IMG/VR virus record: IMGVR_UViG_3300009182_004229 | Coordinates: 1 to 60,769 of that record | DNA length: 60,769 bases | Strand: one strand, 5' to 3' | Origin: a virus | In this document: one piece after another, positions 1 through 7,347 of the stretch | How the letters are laid out: every line of letters begins with the position of its first letter | Position numbering within the stretch: position 1 is the first letter of the stretch | Notes under the pieces: generated by a model | Told to the model about the DNA's origin: nothing | The model's input: the letters and a program-made list of their open reading frames with translations, nothing else | Database searches by the model: none | Made by a program: the position numbers and the translations under genes

Positions 1-1053
1 CAGACTGGTCACACGGGCAACACTGGTGTGACTGGTCCCACTGGTTTCAACGGTACCACTGCCAGCTTGAATGTCACCGGCGTTGCGCTGGTCAACAGCT
101 TGGTCAGCAACACCAACGTGTTTGGCTCAACTGCACAGACCAGCGGCACAGCACTGTTTAATGCTGTGGTCAGCAACACCAACGTGACCGCGGGCACGCT
201 CAACACCACGGGCACAGCAGTGGCCAACGTGTTTGCCAGCAACGTCTACGGTTTGTTTGGTCAGAATGTCACCGTTAACAGCACCAATGCTGCTACCAGC
301 ACTGGAACGGGTGCGCTGCAGGTCAAGGGTGGCATAGGAGCCACTGGCAACGTCTGGGTAGGTAACCTCTTTGTGGCTGCTGGTACCACAGCCACTGCCA
401 GCATAAACTTCACCAGCGGCAGCTTGATGACCACGCCTACTGCAGGTGGCATGGAATATGATGGCAAGATCATCTACGCAACACCAAGCGATTCTCAGCG
501 CGGCGTAATGCCTGCGGAACAGTGGTATGAGCTGGCACAGCTGCGCACGCTGCCTCTGACTAACCAATCACCTGCATCTGCTGGTGCTGGCGCCAACGTG
601 TTCACGCTCAGTGCCAACGTGTCGGCCAACACTCGCTATGCTTACGAGATCTGGGCCAGCGTGCTCAGGACTCAAACTGGAGCTGGCACAGGCGGCCTTC
701 AATATGCTGTAGCTGGGACTGCCACGCTGACCGAACACAACTACGTGGCCTACACCAACACATCAGCCAGCAACGTAACCATAGCTGCCACCAACAGCAT
801 GTACAGCAACGTCACAGCAGGATTCAACACCTTTGTCAGCATCACGGCAAGTCCCGGTGCAGGATCGTTCAACCATGCGTTCAACATCAAGGGCGTGATA
901 GGCGTGAGCGGCAGCGGCACAGTTACGCCCCAGATCACAATCAGCGGTGGTGCCGATCCCACGGTGTTCCAGGTAGCACCAGGCAGCTGGATGAGGATAT
1001 ACCCCATAGGCAACACCACCAGTGGTAACCTAGCCGTGGGTAACTGGAGCTAG
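1..1053 (+). CDS. Collagen-like tail fibre protein, 5' end missing
   Basis: The reading frame is open from the first base of the window (Gln-Thr-Gly-His-Thr-Gly...), so the gene begins to the left and only its last 350 codons are seen. The first residues are Gly-X-Thr collagen-like triplets. They are followed by Asn/Thr/Val/Ser-rich beta-type sequence with a [18 protein letters not shown] segment, a repeat style common in phage tail fibres and distal tail proteins. The C-terminal part (from about residue 150) is non-repetitive and probably folds as a trimeric head or receptor-binding domain. It belongs with the collagen-like gene at 4111-5064. The GTG at 28 is not the start. It ends overlapping the convergent ferredoxin gene by four bases. 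Fibre class is well supported; receptor specificity is unknown. Confidence 0.8.
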   Translation, partial: QTGHTGNTGVTGPTGFNGTTASLNVTGVALVNSLVSNTNVFGSTAQTSGTALFNAVVSNTNVTAGTLNTTGTAVANVFASNVYGLFGQNVTVNSTNAATSTGTGALQVKGGIGATGNVWVGNLFVAAGTTATASINFTSGSLMTTPTAGGMEYDGKIIYATPSDSQRGVMPAEQWYELAQLRTLPLTNQSPASAGAGANVFTLSANVSANTRYAYEIWASVLRTQTGAGTGGLQYAVAGTATLTEHNYVAYTNTSASNVTIAATNSMYSNVTAGFNTFVSITASPGAGSFNHAFNIKGVIGVSGSGTVTPQITISGGADPTVFQVAPGSWMRIYPIGNTTSGNLAVGNWS

Positions 1054-1394
1054 TCTCCAGTACCTGGGAGCGGGCTGAAATACTTCTCAAACTTGTTGGG
1101 TTCACCATCATAGTCCCTGGCATGATCCTCATGCGGGCGAGCCTTGGTGACCTGAGGCCATGTCCTGCTGTACTCGTCGTTGAGATTGAGCCAACGTGTG
1201 AGATCCTGTCGCTTGTCAGTGTCTGGACGGATCGCATCGGCTGGACACTCTGGCTCGCAGACGCCGCAGTCTATGCACTCGTCTGGATTGATCACCAACA
1301 TGTTCTCGCCTTCGTAGAAACAGTCCACTGGGCATACCTGCACACAGTCCATGTATTTGCATTTGATGCAGTTGTCTACGACCACGTATGTCAT
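1050..1394 (-). CDS. fdxA: 7Fe/8Fe ferredoxin, FdxA type
   Basis: This 114-residue protein is a full-length bacterial FdxA-type ferredoxin, a soluble low-potential electron carrier. The first cluster motif reads [21 protein letters not shown]-like (Cys 9, 12, 17 and 21) and the second is [12 protein letters not shown], a classic 4Fe-4S motif. The C-terminal extension typical of proteobacterial FdxA ([18 protein letters not shown]) is present. The start is supported by an AAGGATCA ribosome site. It stands alone between fibre and glycosyltransferase-like genes. In this genome plausible partners are the ferredoxin-dependent bilin reductase at 36298-36933 and the radical SAM enzymes, all of which need an electron donor; that link is inference. 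The family call is strong. Confidence 0.93.
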   Translation of the reverse strand: MTYVVVDNCIKCKYMDCVQVCPVDCFYEGENMLVINPDECIDCGVCEPECPADAIRPDTDKRQDLTRWLNLNDEYSRTWPQVTKARPHEDHARDYDGEPNKFEKYFSPLPGTGD

Positions 1395-1427
1395 TGTTGA
1401 TCCTTGGCTTGATGTACAGTAATTATA

Positions 1428-2129
1428 TCAGCTGTTGCGCTGCGGGTCAAGCTGCCAAGCCACATAAGGTGGTGCTCGCCAGGGTATGTTTCGTTCGGTC
1501 ATCACAGTCTGCAGCACTGCTTCGGGCTTGTCAGCAGCTTCTATCCTCTGTCCCAGATCTCTGATGCTGCCATAGTTCCAAGCAGCATGCATCATGTCAG
1601 CCGGCGCTATGCCAAACTGATCGCAGATCCACAGATCCTCTGGGGCTATGTGTGGCGCATGCGGCGCCATAACTCCTGGCACATGAGGCGCTGTGTAGGC
1701 ACCCTGATCAAACCACTGAGGTATGTGAGGACCCAGCTGCATCACCAAGTCCGTGCGGGTGTGCACTATCCAATCATAGCTGTCTGCCATATAGATCAGG
1801 TCCAACGCAGTCTTGCTCTGGTAATACATGTTGAACACAGGGCGTATGTCTGCGCCATTGGGCAGCGTCTCGAGCGCAGTGGCACGAGCTATCTGTGCTT
1901 CTGTGGGTTCAGTCTGCATGATCACGTTGTCAAACAGATCCTGACTCAGCAGCTCAGTGGCGCGTTGGTCCTTCCATGACCGCCATGTGGCCAGATAGGT
2001 AGTGACGTCTGCGTTCTGCACTCCTTCAAACTGTGCCATGAACTCTCGCACGCGCTGTGCCGTGCTGGCCACGGTGGGACGCACTGGCCCCCTGAACAAT
2101 ACAGCTATCTTTGCCCTGCGCGGTTCCAT
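1428..2129 (-). CDS. Glycosyltransferase-like protein
   Basis: This 233-residue soluble protein opens with RAKIAVLFRGPVRPT, a Rossmann-like first strand, and carries YDWIVHTRTDLVM near residue 115. A YDxxIxxRxDL element of this kind is seen in families related to nucleotide-sugar transferases. The protein at 24220-24966 has the same layout (AAVFLRGHRRT at the start and YDMIIDTRSDIWI mid-protein), so the two are probably distant paralogues. Neither shows a textbook DxD motif, so the catalytic assignment is tentative. It has a GGAG ribosome site and reads away from the GNAT gene at 2240. It may act on virion or host-surface glycan. Confidence 0.5.
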   Translation of the reverse strand: MEPRRAKIAVLFRGPVRPTVASTAQRVREFMAQFEGVQNADVTTYLATWRSWKDQRATELLSQDLFDNVIMQTEPTEAQIARATALETLPNGADIRPVFNMYYQSKTALDLIYMADSYDWIVHTRTDLVMQLGPHIPQWFDQGAYTAPHVPGVMAPHAPHIAPEDLWICDQFGIAPADMMHAAWNYGSIRDLGQRIEAADKPEAVLQTVMTERNIPWRAPPYVAWQLDPQRNS

Positions 2130-2178
2130 GTTTTTCTCCGAATATTGATCTATATTGCTGCCGTGCAGCCTAGATCAC

Positions 2179-2184
2179 TAAATA
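2179..2184 (+). promoter_or_regulatory. Late-type promoter box TAAATA
   Basis: The CACTAAATAAA sequence matches the T4-family late -10 element and lies about 55 bases upstream of the acetyltransferase start. The spacing is longer than at most other TAAATA boxes in the window, so the assignment is weaker. Confidence 0.4.
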
Positions 2185-2239
2185 AATTCACTTTAGGACC
2201 TGGGTATACAAGTGATCCAGGAGCAGGGGGTTTCATGCA

Positions 2240-2770
2240 GTGTACAACCTACCTCTATCTGGCACAGAGCCAGCTCCATTCCGACGTGCCACCTTCGTTG
2301 ACATGCATCATGTGTGGCACATCGTGTACCATGCCTACTCAGCTTATATCCCGCTGCTAGGCCGCACACCACCAACGTTTCTCGAGGATTTTGACGGTCA
2401 CATAGCTGCCAAGAACCTGTGGCTCAGAGACAGCACAGATGGCGTGAATGCCATGGTTGTGTTGACTCCCGCTGATGATCATCTCATGATACAGGCACTG
2501 TGCGTGAATCCTGCCAGCCAAGGGCAGGGACTGGGCCAACAGACCCTGGCATTTGCCGAAAGCCGGGCTCGCACGCTGGGATTCTCAGAGCTGCGACTCT
2601 ACACCAACAGCAAGATGTCGCGCAATCTCAAGATTTATAGGCAGTGGGGCTTTCGCGAGACTCATCGCGAAAGCTATGACTGGGGCAAGCGTGTGCATCT
2701 GCGCAAGATGCTCAAGGCTGCGCGAGTGATCAGGATGCGTCGGCCAGCCTTGCTTCCAGTAGCAGCCTAA
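2240..2770 (+). CDS. GNAT family N-acetyltransferase
   Basis: This 176-residue single-domain protein has the GNAT acetyl-CoA signature: a core strand IQALCVNPASQGQGLGQQTL, containing the Q/RxxGxG/A pyrophosphate loop near residue 95-100, then the NLKIYRQWGFRET motif of the C-terminal half. It should transfer an acyl group from acyl-CoA to an unknown amine; no specificity can be read. The start is a GTG preceded by AGGAGCAGGGGG. It is convergent with the exonuclease gene and overlaps it by 41 bases, a degree of packing typical of phages. A second GNAT-like domain starts the giant protein at 52279. Confidence 0.8.
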   Translation: MYNLPLSGTEPAPFRRATFVDMHHVWHIVYHAYSAYIPLLGRTPPTFLEDFDGHIAAKNLWLRDSTDGVNAMVVLTPADDHLMIQALCVNPASQGQGLGQQTLAFAESRARTLGFSELRLYTNSKMSRNLKIYRQWGFRETHRESYDWGKRVHLRKMLKAARVIRMRRPALLPVAA

Positions 2771-3548
2771 CATTTTCTGCTAGATCGCGGTCATAGCCAG
2801 CGTCTGTGTCGTTGAGAGCGGGCAGGTTCTTCAGCGCCCAGACCCAGTAATCGTCTGGGATCTCAGTCAGTGCCACACCGCGATACTTGCCAAAGGGCCA
2901 AACTGCGATCTGGATCGTGCTCCAGCACAGTGCATGTAGCTGACTGCCAAGGTCGGCGTCGAGGCTTAGCAGGTCTTTCTCCACACCAATGCTGATCAAA
3001 CGTTCCAGCAGCAGCGCACACATCAGCGTATCGGCACCAGCCCTGTGGCTAACATGGCTATCTGGTACAGGCAGATCCAACAGATATCTGAGATAATTGA
3101 GACCGTATTCGATATCTCCAAAGTCGTGACCCAGGATCTGCTTGCTGAGCCGCCATGTGCAGATCCAATCTGATTGGTCACGCGAGCTAGCCACGTCTGC
3201 TGCGCTGCCACAGCGATCCCAAGCTGCAGCCAGCACTGCCTGGTCATAACTGCAGTTGTGTGCTACGAAGTACTTGGCTTTATCCCAAGCTAGCATGTCT
3301 TTGATTTCTTTGGTGCATTGATCCCAATATGGCTGATCTTGGATCATCCTGGGGCTAATGTTGTTCTTAGCGCTGGCAGCCGGAGGGATGCCCTGGCGTG
3401 CGTTGAACAGCCTGTCTCGGATAACCCAACCATTGCTATCGTCAAACCTGGCACTGGCCAGTTCCACGATCTCTGCTTGTTCGGCTATGAGATTGGTAGT
3501 TTCAGTGTCAAGTACCGTGACTTCAGTGAGGAATTTACGTGTGTTCAT
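2730..3548 (-). CDS. DEDDh 3'-5' exonuclease with ExoX C-terminal domain
   Basis: The 272-residue protein has the three exonuclease motifs: LDTETTNL (Exo I, Asp14 and Glu16), AHNCSYDQAVL (Exo II) and SHRAGADTLMC (Exo III, DEDDh type). Near the C terminus WPFGKYRGVALTEIPDDYWVWALKNL-like sequence (about residues 212-237) matches the small domain that follows the nuclease in exodeoxyribonuclease X and related proteins. The expected activity is metal-dependent 3'-5' degradation of single-stranded or frayed DNA, useful for repair or recycling of host DNA. It is convergent with the GNAT gene. The family is confident; the exact substrate is not. Confidence 0.82.
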   Translation of the reverse strand: MNTRKFLTEVTVLDTETTNLIAEQAEIVELASARFDDSNGWVIRDRLFNARQGIPPAASAKNNISPRMIQDQPYWDQCTKEIKDMLAWDKAKYFVAHNCSYDQAVLAAAWDRCGSAADVASSRDQSDWICTWRLSKQILGHDFGDIEYGLNYLRYLLDLPVPDSHVSHRAGADTLMCALLLERLISIGVEKDLLSLDADLGSQLHALCWSTIQIAVWPFGKYRGVALTEIPDDYWVWALKNLPALNDTDAGYDRDLAENVRLLLEARLADAS

Positions 3549-3586
3549 GCTGTGAATATAGCACGGTTATCCGGCACTGTCTACCG

Positions 3587-4063
3587 TTATTGTATGAAGA
3601 ACGTGTATTGGTTGTAGTAGTGGAACTGCAGATAGTAAGCGTTCTGCATGTTGTCTATGTTCTGAACATTCAACCAGTAGGCAGGGATATCGCCCGTGCC
3701 CAGCTGATTCACGTTCAGAGGCATGTGTGCCTGCGCGGGCTTAGCTTGGTCCCTGTTCAGGGTATCTGCGTAGTAGCACACGGTGCAGCCAAGGCCGTTG
3801 AGATTGATGCGGTTGCCTGCCATGCCAGGTGGTATCACGTTGATACCGTTGGGATCTATGCTGAGCCACATCAGCATGGTACCCTGCTGCTGGCTCCAGA
3901 ACGTGCTTTGGTTGCCAGTGACCACGCACTGCTGCCAATCAGGCGCCAGCCTCATGGGCCAACAGTCAGTTTGGCTGGCTGGTATGGTATATTGGAATGT
4001 GGGGCTGTAGTCCTGTCGGATGTTCACGCCCGGCTGTGTGAGAGGTAAGGGATAGTAGACCAT
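3587..4063 (-). CDS. Probable virion protein of unknown function
   Basis: This 158-residue protein has no domain I recognise. It is rich in Tyr, Gln, Asn and Pro, with no charged coiled coil or membrane segment, a composition like short tail or fibre-associated beta proteins. The start is decided by a TAAATA late box ending five bases before the ATG at 4063, with no ribosome site between, so its message is probably leaderless. It is divergent from the collagen-like fibre gene at 4111, and the two late boxes sit back to back. A structural role is inferred from the promoter and composition only. Confidence 0.65.
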   Translation of the reverse strand: MVYYPLPLTQPGVNIRQDYSPTFQYTIPASQTDCWPMRLAPDWQQCVVTGNQSTFWSQQQGTMLMWLSIDPNGINVIPPGMAGNRINLNGLGCTVCYYADTLNRDQAKPAQAHMPLNVNQLGTGDIPAYWLNVQNIDNMQNAYYLQFHYYNQYTFFIQ

Positions 4064-4068
4064 GCTGA

Positions 4069-4074
4069 TATTTA
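4069..4074 (-). promoter_or_regulatory. Late-type promoter, leaderless configuration
   Basis: TAAATA on the minus strand ends five bases before the ATG of the gene at 3587-4063. It is paired with the plus-strand box at 4080-4085, leaving five bases between the two. Confidence 0.65.
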
Positions 4075-4079
4075 TGGGC

Positions 4080-4085
4080 TAAATA
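4080..4085 (+). promoter_or_regulatory. Late-type promoter for collagen-like fibre gene
   Basis: TAAATA (in GCTAAATATCC) lies 25 bases before the ATG at 4111. It forms a divergent late promoter pair with the minus-strand box at 4069-4074. Confidence 0.65.
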
Positions 4086-4110
4086 TCCAACATCAATCCT
4101 GCGAGTGCCC

Positions 4111-5064
4111 ATGAGCGTTTATTCATATCCCGTAGTTAACCAACAGGGTCCAACAGGCCCCACAGGTCCCCTTGGTGGTCCCACAGGTCCTGCTGGCGCG
4201 CCCGGCACGGCTGTGAACACTGGCGCTACTGGTCCCACAGGGCAGCAGGGTCCTCAGGGTGTGGCTGGCACGGCCACTAACACTGGCGCTACTGGAGCCA
4301 CAGGACCGCGAGGTGCCACGGGTGCACCTGGTACCGCAACCAACACAGGTGCCATGGGTCCAACTGGGGCAACAGGTGGTCCAGGACTGCGCGGACCTAC
4401 TGGCGCACCCGGATCAGCCACGCTGACCGGCGCTACTGGACCCACGGGTTATACTGGCTACACAGGTCACACAGGTCCACAGGGACCAGGCAGCACTGTG
4501 AGCGGCCCCACAGGGCATACAGGACCTACTGGACCAGCCAGCATCATCACGGGCCCCACTGGATGGACGGGCAACACCGGACCTACTGGACCAGCCAGCG
4601 CTGTCACGGGTCCAACCGGTCCAGGTGTGGGTTCTACTGGACCCACGGGTGCAACTGGCACCACGGGACCCACGGGCAGCAGCTTGCCCAGCATCACCAC
4701 TGCCAGCGTGACCACCAGCAGCTTGGCCAACGGAGCCAACGCTCACGTGTTTGCCAGCGGTTTCACAGCCTATGGCCTGTTGAGCATAGAGACCAGTGCA
4801 GCTGCCTGGATCAGGATCTATACCAGCAACGCGGCGGTCACGGCTGACCAATCAAGGACCCAGGGCACAGATCCCGCGCCGGGCAGTGGTCTCATAGCCG
4901 AAGTGATAAACACAGGAGCCAACACGCAGGTCATATCTCCTGGCAGCCTGGGTTTCAGCAGCGAGATCTCACCTGCTACCAACATACCGCTGTCAGTGAC
5001 CAACAACAGCGGCAGCACGGTGGCCATCACAGTCACTCTCCAGCTCATACAGTTGGCGTCGTGA
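4111..5064 (+). CDS. Collagen-like tail fibre protein
   Basis: This protein of about 317 residues is built from Gly-X-Thr/Pro/Ala triplets over roughly residues 10-190 (GPTGPTG, GATGPTG, GPTGHTG types). A beta-rich C-terminal domain of about 130 residues follows, starting near [18 protein letters not shown]. Collagen-like triplets in phages form trimeric fibre shafts, and the C-terminal domain is the likely trimerisation or receptor-binding tip. The ATG at 4111 is chosen, although a GTG six bases upstream is in frame; neither has a strong ribosome site. It is driven by the late box at 4080. It is followed by an early-type promoter and a 69-residue gene. Confidence 0.82.
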   Translation: MSVYSYPVVNQQGPTGPTGPLGGPTGPAGAPGTAVNTGATGPTGQQGPQGVAGTATNTGATGATGPRGATGAPGTATNTGAMGPTGATGGPGLRGPTGAPGSATLTGATGPTGYTGYTGHTGPQGPGSTVSGPTGHTGPTGPASIITGPTGWTGNTGPTGPASAVTGPTGPGVGSTGPTGATGTTGPTGSSLPSITTASVTTSSLANGANAHVFASGFTAYGLLSIETSAAAWIRIYTSNAAVTADQSRTQGTDPAPGSGLIAEVINTGANTQVISPGSLGFSSEISPATNIPLSVTNNSGSTVAITVTLQLIQLAS

Positions 5065-5093
5065 TAGACATGGTGAGCGCATTGGTATATAAT
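5065..5093 (+). promoter_or_regulatory. Sigma-70-type promoter
   Basis: TAGACA at 5065-5070 and a perfect TATAAT at 5088-5093 are separated by exactly 17 bases. It starts at the 3' end of the fibre gene and would drive the small gene at 5114. Confidence 0.6.
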
Positions 5094-5113
5094 GTGGCGA
5101 GGAGCGCGATCAG

Positions 5114-5323
5114 ATGGTAACACCAATCCCAGCCACAGGCACGGCCATCAGGATGGGCGGTGTGTGGGCAGCATACACAGCGGGTGCGCTACCACCTGGG
5201 GGAACCAATGTGAGCCTCAATGCCATGCTGGGTGTCAGCAAGAGCGGGCTGAGAACAGCAGGCCAGATCACTCCTTTGAGCGCAACTTTTGGCGGCAGGA
5301 TAGGACCATTCAACTACGTCTGA
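5114..5323 (+). CDS. Small beta-type protein, possible tail-tip component
   Basis: This 69-residue protein starts at an ATG with AGGAG 11 bases upstream, just after a good sigma-70-type promoter. The pattern ATGTAIRMGG ... NVSLNAMLGV ... SGLRTAGQITPLSATFGG resembles the short repeats (SGxIS...ISL...SGxIS) found at the ends of many phage tail-fibre and tail-tip proteins. That resemblance is by eye and weak. It is directly downstream of the collagen-like fibre gene, which fits a fibre accessory. No membrane segment or signal is visible. Confidence 0.55.
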   Translation: MVTPIPATGTAIRMGGVWAAYTAGALPPGGTNVSLNAMLGVSKSGLRTAGQITPLSATFGGRIGPFNYV

Positions 5324-5327
5324 TATC

Positions 5328-5356
5328 TTGACTGTGACATGCTCAAGTCCTACACT
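5328..5356 (+). promoter_or_regulatory. Sigma-70-type promoter
   Basis: TTGACT at 5328-5333 and TACACT at 5351-5356 are separated by 17 bases, a good match to the -35/-10 consensus. It lies 27 bases before the coiled-coil gene start at 5383. Confidence 0.6.
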
Positions 5357-5382
5357 ATGAGATAATCACAGTGGAGATCAGC

Positions 5383-6039
5383 ATGGAAATCGCACGCGCA
5401 AGAGACTTGTTGGATCGCATAGCCAGCAGGTCTGACTATGAGTTCCGTAACTTTGAGATGGAAGCACAGGGCAGCTGGCATCGCCAAGTGCGTTATGCCC
5501 TACGGCAGAAGGAGCAGCTCACCGACAGCATAGAAACACTTAACTCTGAGATTGACAGCCTACAGGCTGAGCTGAGTGCGCAGCAGCGCAAGATCACCGC
5601 AGAGATCAACCAGCTGGCACGACAGCGCCGCGACGCGGAACAGCAGCTCAAGCAGGTGGATAGCTGGATCGATACCTACGATGACGCAGAATTTGAAGAT
5701 GCTGTCAGTGGGTTTGAAGGCAGCGAAGGTGACAACTGGAGCGAGGTGCTGGGACGTGAAGTTGGTGTTGAGCTGCTGAGCGACAAGCAGACCAGCAAGC
5801 AGAGCCTGGGACAGCTGAGCTTGTTGCCTCTGGCAGACTACAAGAAGAGCGTGATCATCACCAACCAGTTTGCTACCTTCCTCAAGAAGACCGCTGAACA
5901 GGCAGAGCACAGCGCTGGCATCAACAGGCCCAATACCCTGCCGACTGCTGCTCCTGTGGCAGAACCAGCAGACGACCCTGTGGTCGAGACCAAGGCAGCA
6001 CCAGCCAAGACCGTGGCCAAGAAGACCAAGCGCAGCTGA
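5383..6039 (+). CDS. Coiled-coil protein of unknown function
   Basis: This 218-residue protein has a long heptad-patterned segment (about residues 35-95: LRQKEQLTDSIETLNSEI, then LQAELSAQQRKITAEINQL) that should form a coiled coil. It ends in an Ala/Pro/Lys-rich tail (PAKTVAKKTKRS). The ATG at 5383 is preferred to the GTG at 5371 because TGGAG sits seven bases before it. An early-type promoter lies just upstream and a glycosyltransferase gene follows after two bases. No enzyme motif is visible. A DNA- or virion-associated scaffold is possible, but nothing in the sequence decides this. Confidence 0.7.
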   Translation: MEIARARDLLDRIASRSDYEFRNFEMEAQGSWHRQVRYALRQKEQLTDSIETLNSEIDSLQAELSAQQRKITAEINQLARQRRDAEQQLKQVDSWIDTYDDAEFEDAVSGFEGSEGDNWSEVLGREVGVELLSDKQTSKQSLGQLSLLPLADYKKSVIITNQFATFLKKTAEQAEHSAGINRPNTLPTAAPVAEPADDPVVETKAAPAKTVAKKTKRS

Positions 6040-6041
6040 CG

Positions 6042-6701
6042 ATGAGCAGCATGATTCGCCGTGCTCGTGCTCGCACCAGCCAGGTCAGCATCTGTGTGCC
6101 CTGCCGTGACAGCGTGCACGCAGCCTTTGCCTTTGATCTGGCCAAGCTGCTGCAGCACTGTGCCATGGCAGGCCTGGAGGTGCTACCACATTTCCACATA
6201 GGCACGCTGATAGTGAACCAACGTGAGCAGCTGGTCAACATGGCCCTTGAAGCTGGCAGCAGCCACGTGCTGTGGCTAGACAGCGACATGATGTTCCCAC
6301 CTGACACTGTGCAGCGTCTGCTGGCACATGATCTAGCCTTGGTAGCGGGCAACTACGTGACCAGGCAGTATCCACACAAGACCGTGGCCTACACTCAGCT
6401 GAACGATTGGACCAGCTATGTGATCAACGATGGCACAGAACCAGACCTCACGGCAGTGCAGGGCGTGGGCATGGGCTGCATGCTGGTAACCACTGATCTG
6501 CTGCGTGAAATGGCTGCGCCCAGGTTCCAGACAGTCTGGGTCCCAGAGTCAAGTGACCACATGGGCGAGGACTTTTATTTCTGTTCACAGGCTCGCCAGC
6601 TAGGACACGAGATATGGATCGATAATCTGCTTAGCAGGGATCTGCAGCATCTGGGAACCGTGGCTTTCAATCACAGCATGGTGAGGTCAGGGCTGCTGTG
6701 A
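6042..6701 (+). CDS. GT-A fold glycosyltransferase
   Basis: This 219-residue protein has the layout of small family-2-like glycosyltransferases: a first strand SQVSICVPCRDSV, a helix with VNQREQLVNMAL, and SHVLWLDSDMMFP around residues 74-86, where DSD is the metal-binding DxD-type motif. GVGMGCMLVTTDLL and GEDFYFCSQARQLGHEIW near the C terminus match the acceptor-side motif (the ED usually supplies the catalytic base). It should use a nucleotide sugar. It starts two bases after the coiled-coil gene and probably shares its promoter. A target such as virion protein, host glycan or modified DNA base cannot be read. Confidence 0.78.
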   Translation: MSSMIRRARARTSQVSICVPCRDSVHAAFAFDLAKLLQHCAMAGLEVLPHFHIGTLIVNQREQLVNMALEAGSSHVLWLDSDMMFPPDTVQRLLAHDLALVAGNYVTRQYPHKTVAYTQLNDWTSYVINDGTEPDLTAVQGVGMGCMLVTTDLLREMAAPRFQTVWVPESSDHMGEDFYFCSQARQLGHEIWIDNLLSRDLQHLGTVAFNHSMVRSGLL

Positions 6702-6705
6702 CCGT

Positions 6706-6711
6706 TAAATA
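6706..6711 (+). promoter_or_regulatory. Late-type promoter box TAAATA
   Basis: GTTAAATAG lies 17 bases before the ATG at 6729, with an AGGAG ribosome site between. Confidence 0.6.
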
Positions 6712-6728
6712 GTGGCACAGGAGCACGC

Positions 6729-7094
6729 ATGACCTTCCAGATATTCTCAGAGCTGAAACCCACGCAGTATGTCACAGTGCTCATGTACACGGCTCCTGGT
6801 GGCAGCAACAGCGGTGCACAGGGCAGCTTGCTGATAGTGAACCAAGGCAATCCAGAAGTCAACAGTGGCAACATTGACTTGGATCTTGGCCGAGACAGTG
6901 ACTACATCAGGGTGGGAATTAGCAACAGCTTGGTGCTATCAGATGATGGATTCATAGCCTATGACACCATGGTCCCGCCAAATCACATGACACAGCTGCA
7001 GGGACTGTGTTTGTCCAGCGGCAGCTGTCTTTTCGTGTACAGCCAAAAGGGCCAAACCAGCTTTGTGTACACTGGTACTACTGTTCCTGCCTAG
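6729..7094 (+). CDS. Small probable virion protein
   Basis: This 121-residue protein has alternating hydrophobic and polar strands with many Ser, Gly, Asn and Thr (LMYTAPGGSNSGAQGSLLIV, GNIDLDLGRDSDYIRVGI), suggesting a compact beta sandwich. No domain is recognised. It has its own TAAATA late promoter and a good AGGAG site, which supports late, probably structural, expression. It ends four bases into the convergent gene at 7091. Confidence 0.65.
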   Translation: MTFQIFSELKPTQYVTVLMYTAPGGSNSGAQGSLLIVNQGNPEVNSGNIDLDLGRDSDYIRVGISNSLVLSDDGFIAYDTMVPPNHMTQLQGLCLSSGSCLFVYSQKGQTSFVYTGTTVPA

Positions 7095-7309
7095 CTGACT
7101 TCCTTGCCATCGCTGTAGAACTCCAACAGGCCAAGGCGCAGCACGAATGGGCTGCGTTTATTTCGTCTCCTCATGTGCATCACGTAGCCAGTGGGCATCT
7201 CCACTTCCATCTCAGCGTCTTGCTTGCGTATGATCACACCCTTGACCCTGCGTTCCGTGTCGCTGCACTCTATGTAAACCCTGTTCTTTGGCGGTTTTTC
7301 CTTGAGCAT
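7091..7309 (-). CDS. Small basic beta-rich protein, unknown
   Basis: This 72-residue basic protein begins MLKEKPPKNRVYIECSDTER and contains MHMRRRNKRSPFVLRL. It is mostly short beta strands with clustered Arg/Lys, which would suit a small RNA- or protein-binding barrel. No family is recognised. The start has an AAGGGA ribosome site. It lies downstream of the autotransporter gene on the same strand with 39 bases between, so it could be its downstream partner. Confidence 0.6.
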   Translation of the reverse strand: MLKEKPPKNRVYIECSDTERRVKGVIIRKQDAEMEVEMPTGYVMHMRRRNKRSPFVLRLGLLEFYSDGKEVS

Positions 7310-7347
7310 CTGTGATCCCTTCTGCGAGCAGTGTGTGATCTCTGTTA

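Noticed and set aside
3288-3299. Another ATGCTAG motif on the minus strand
   Set aside because: It is within the exonuclease coding sequence and has no TTGACA at the proper distance.
4130-4680. Dense short repeats that might suggest a CRISPR or satellite array
   Set aside because: They are in-frame Gly-X-Thr/Pro codons of a collagen-like fibre, with no constant repeat or spacer length.
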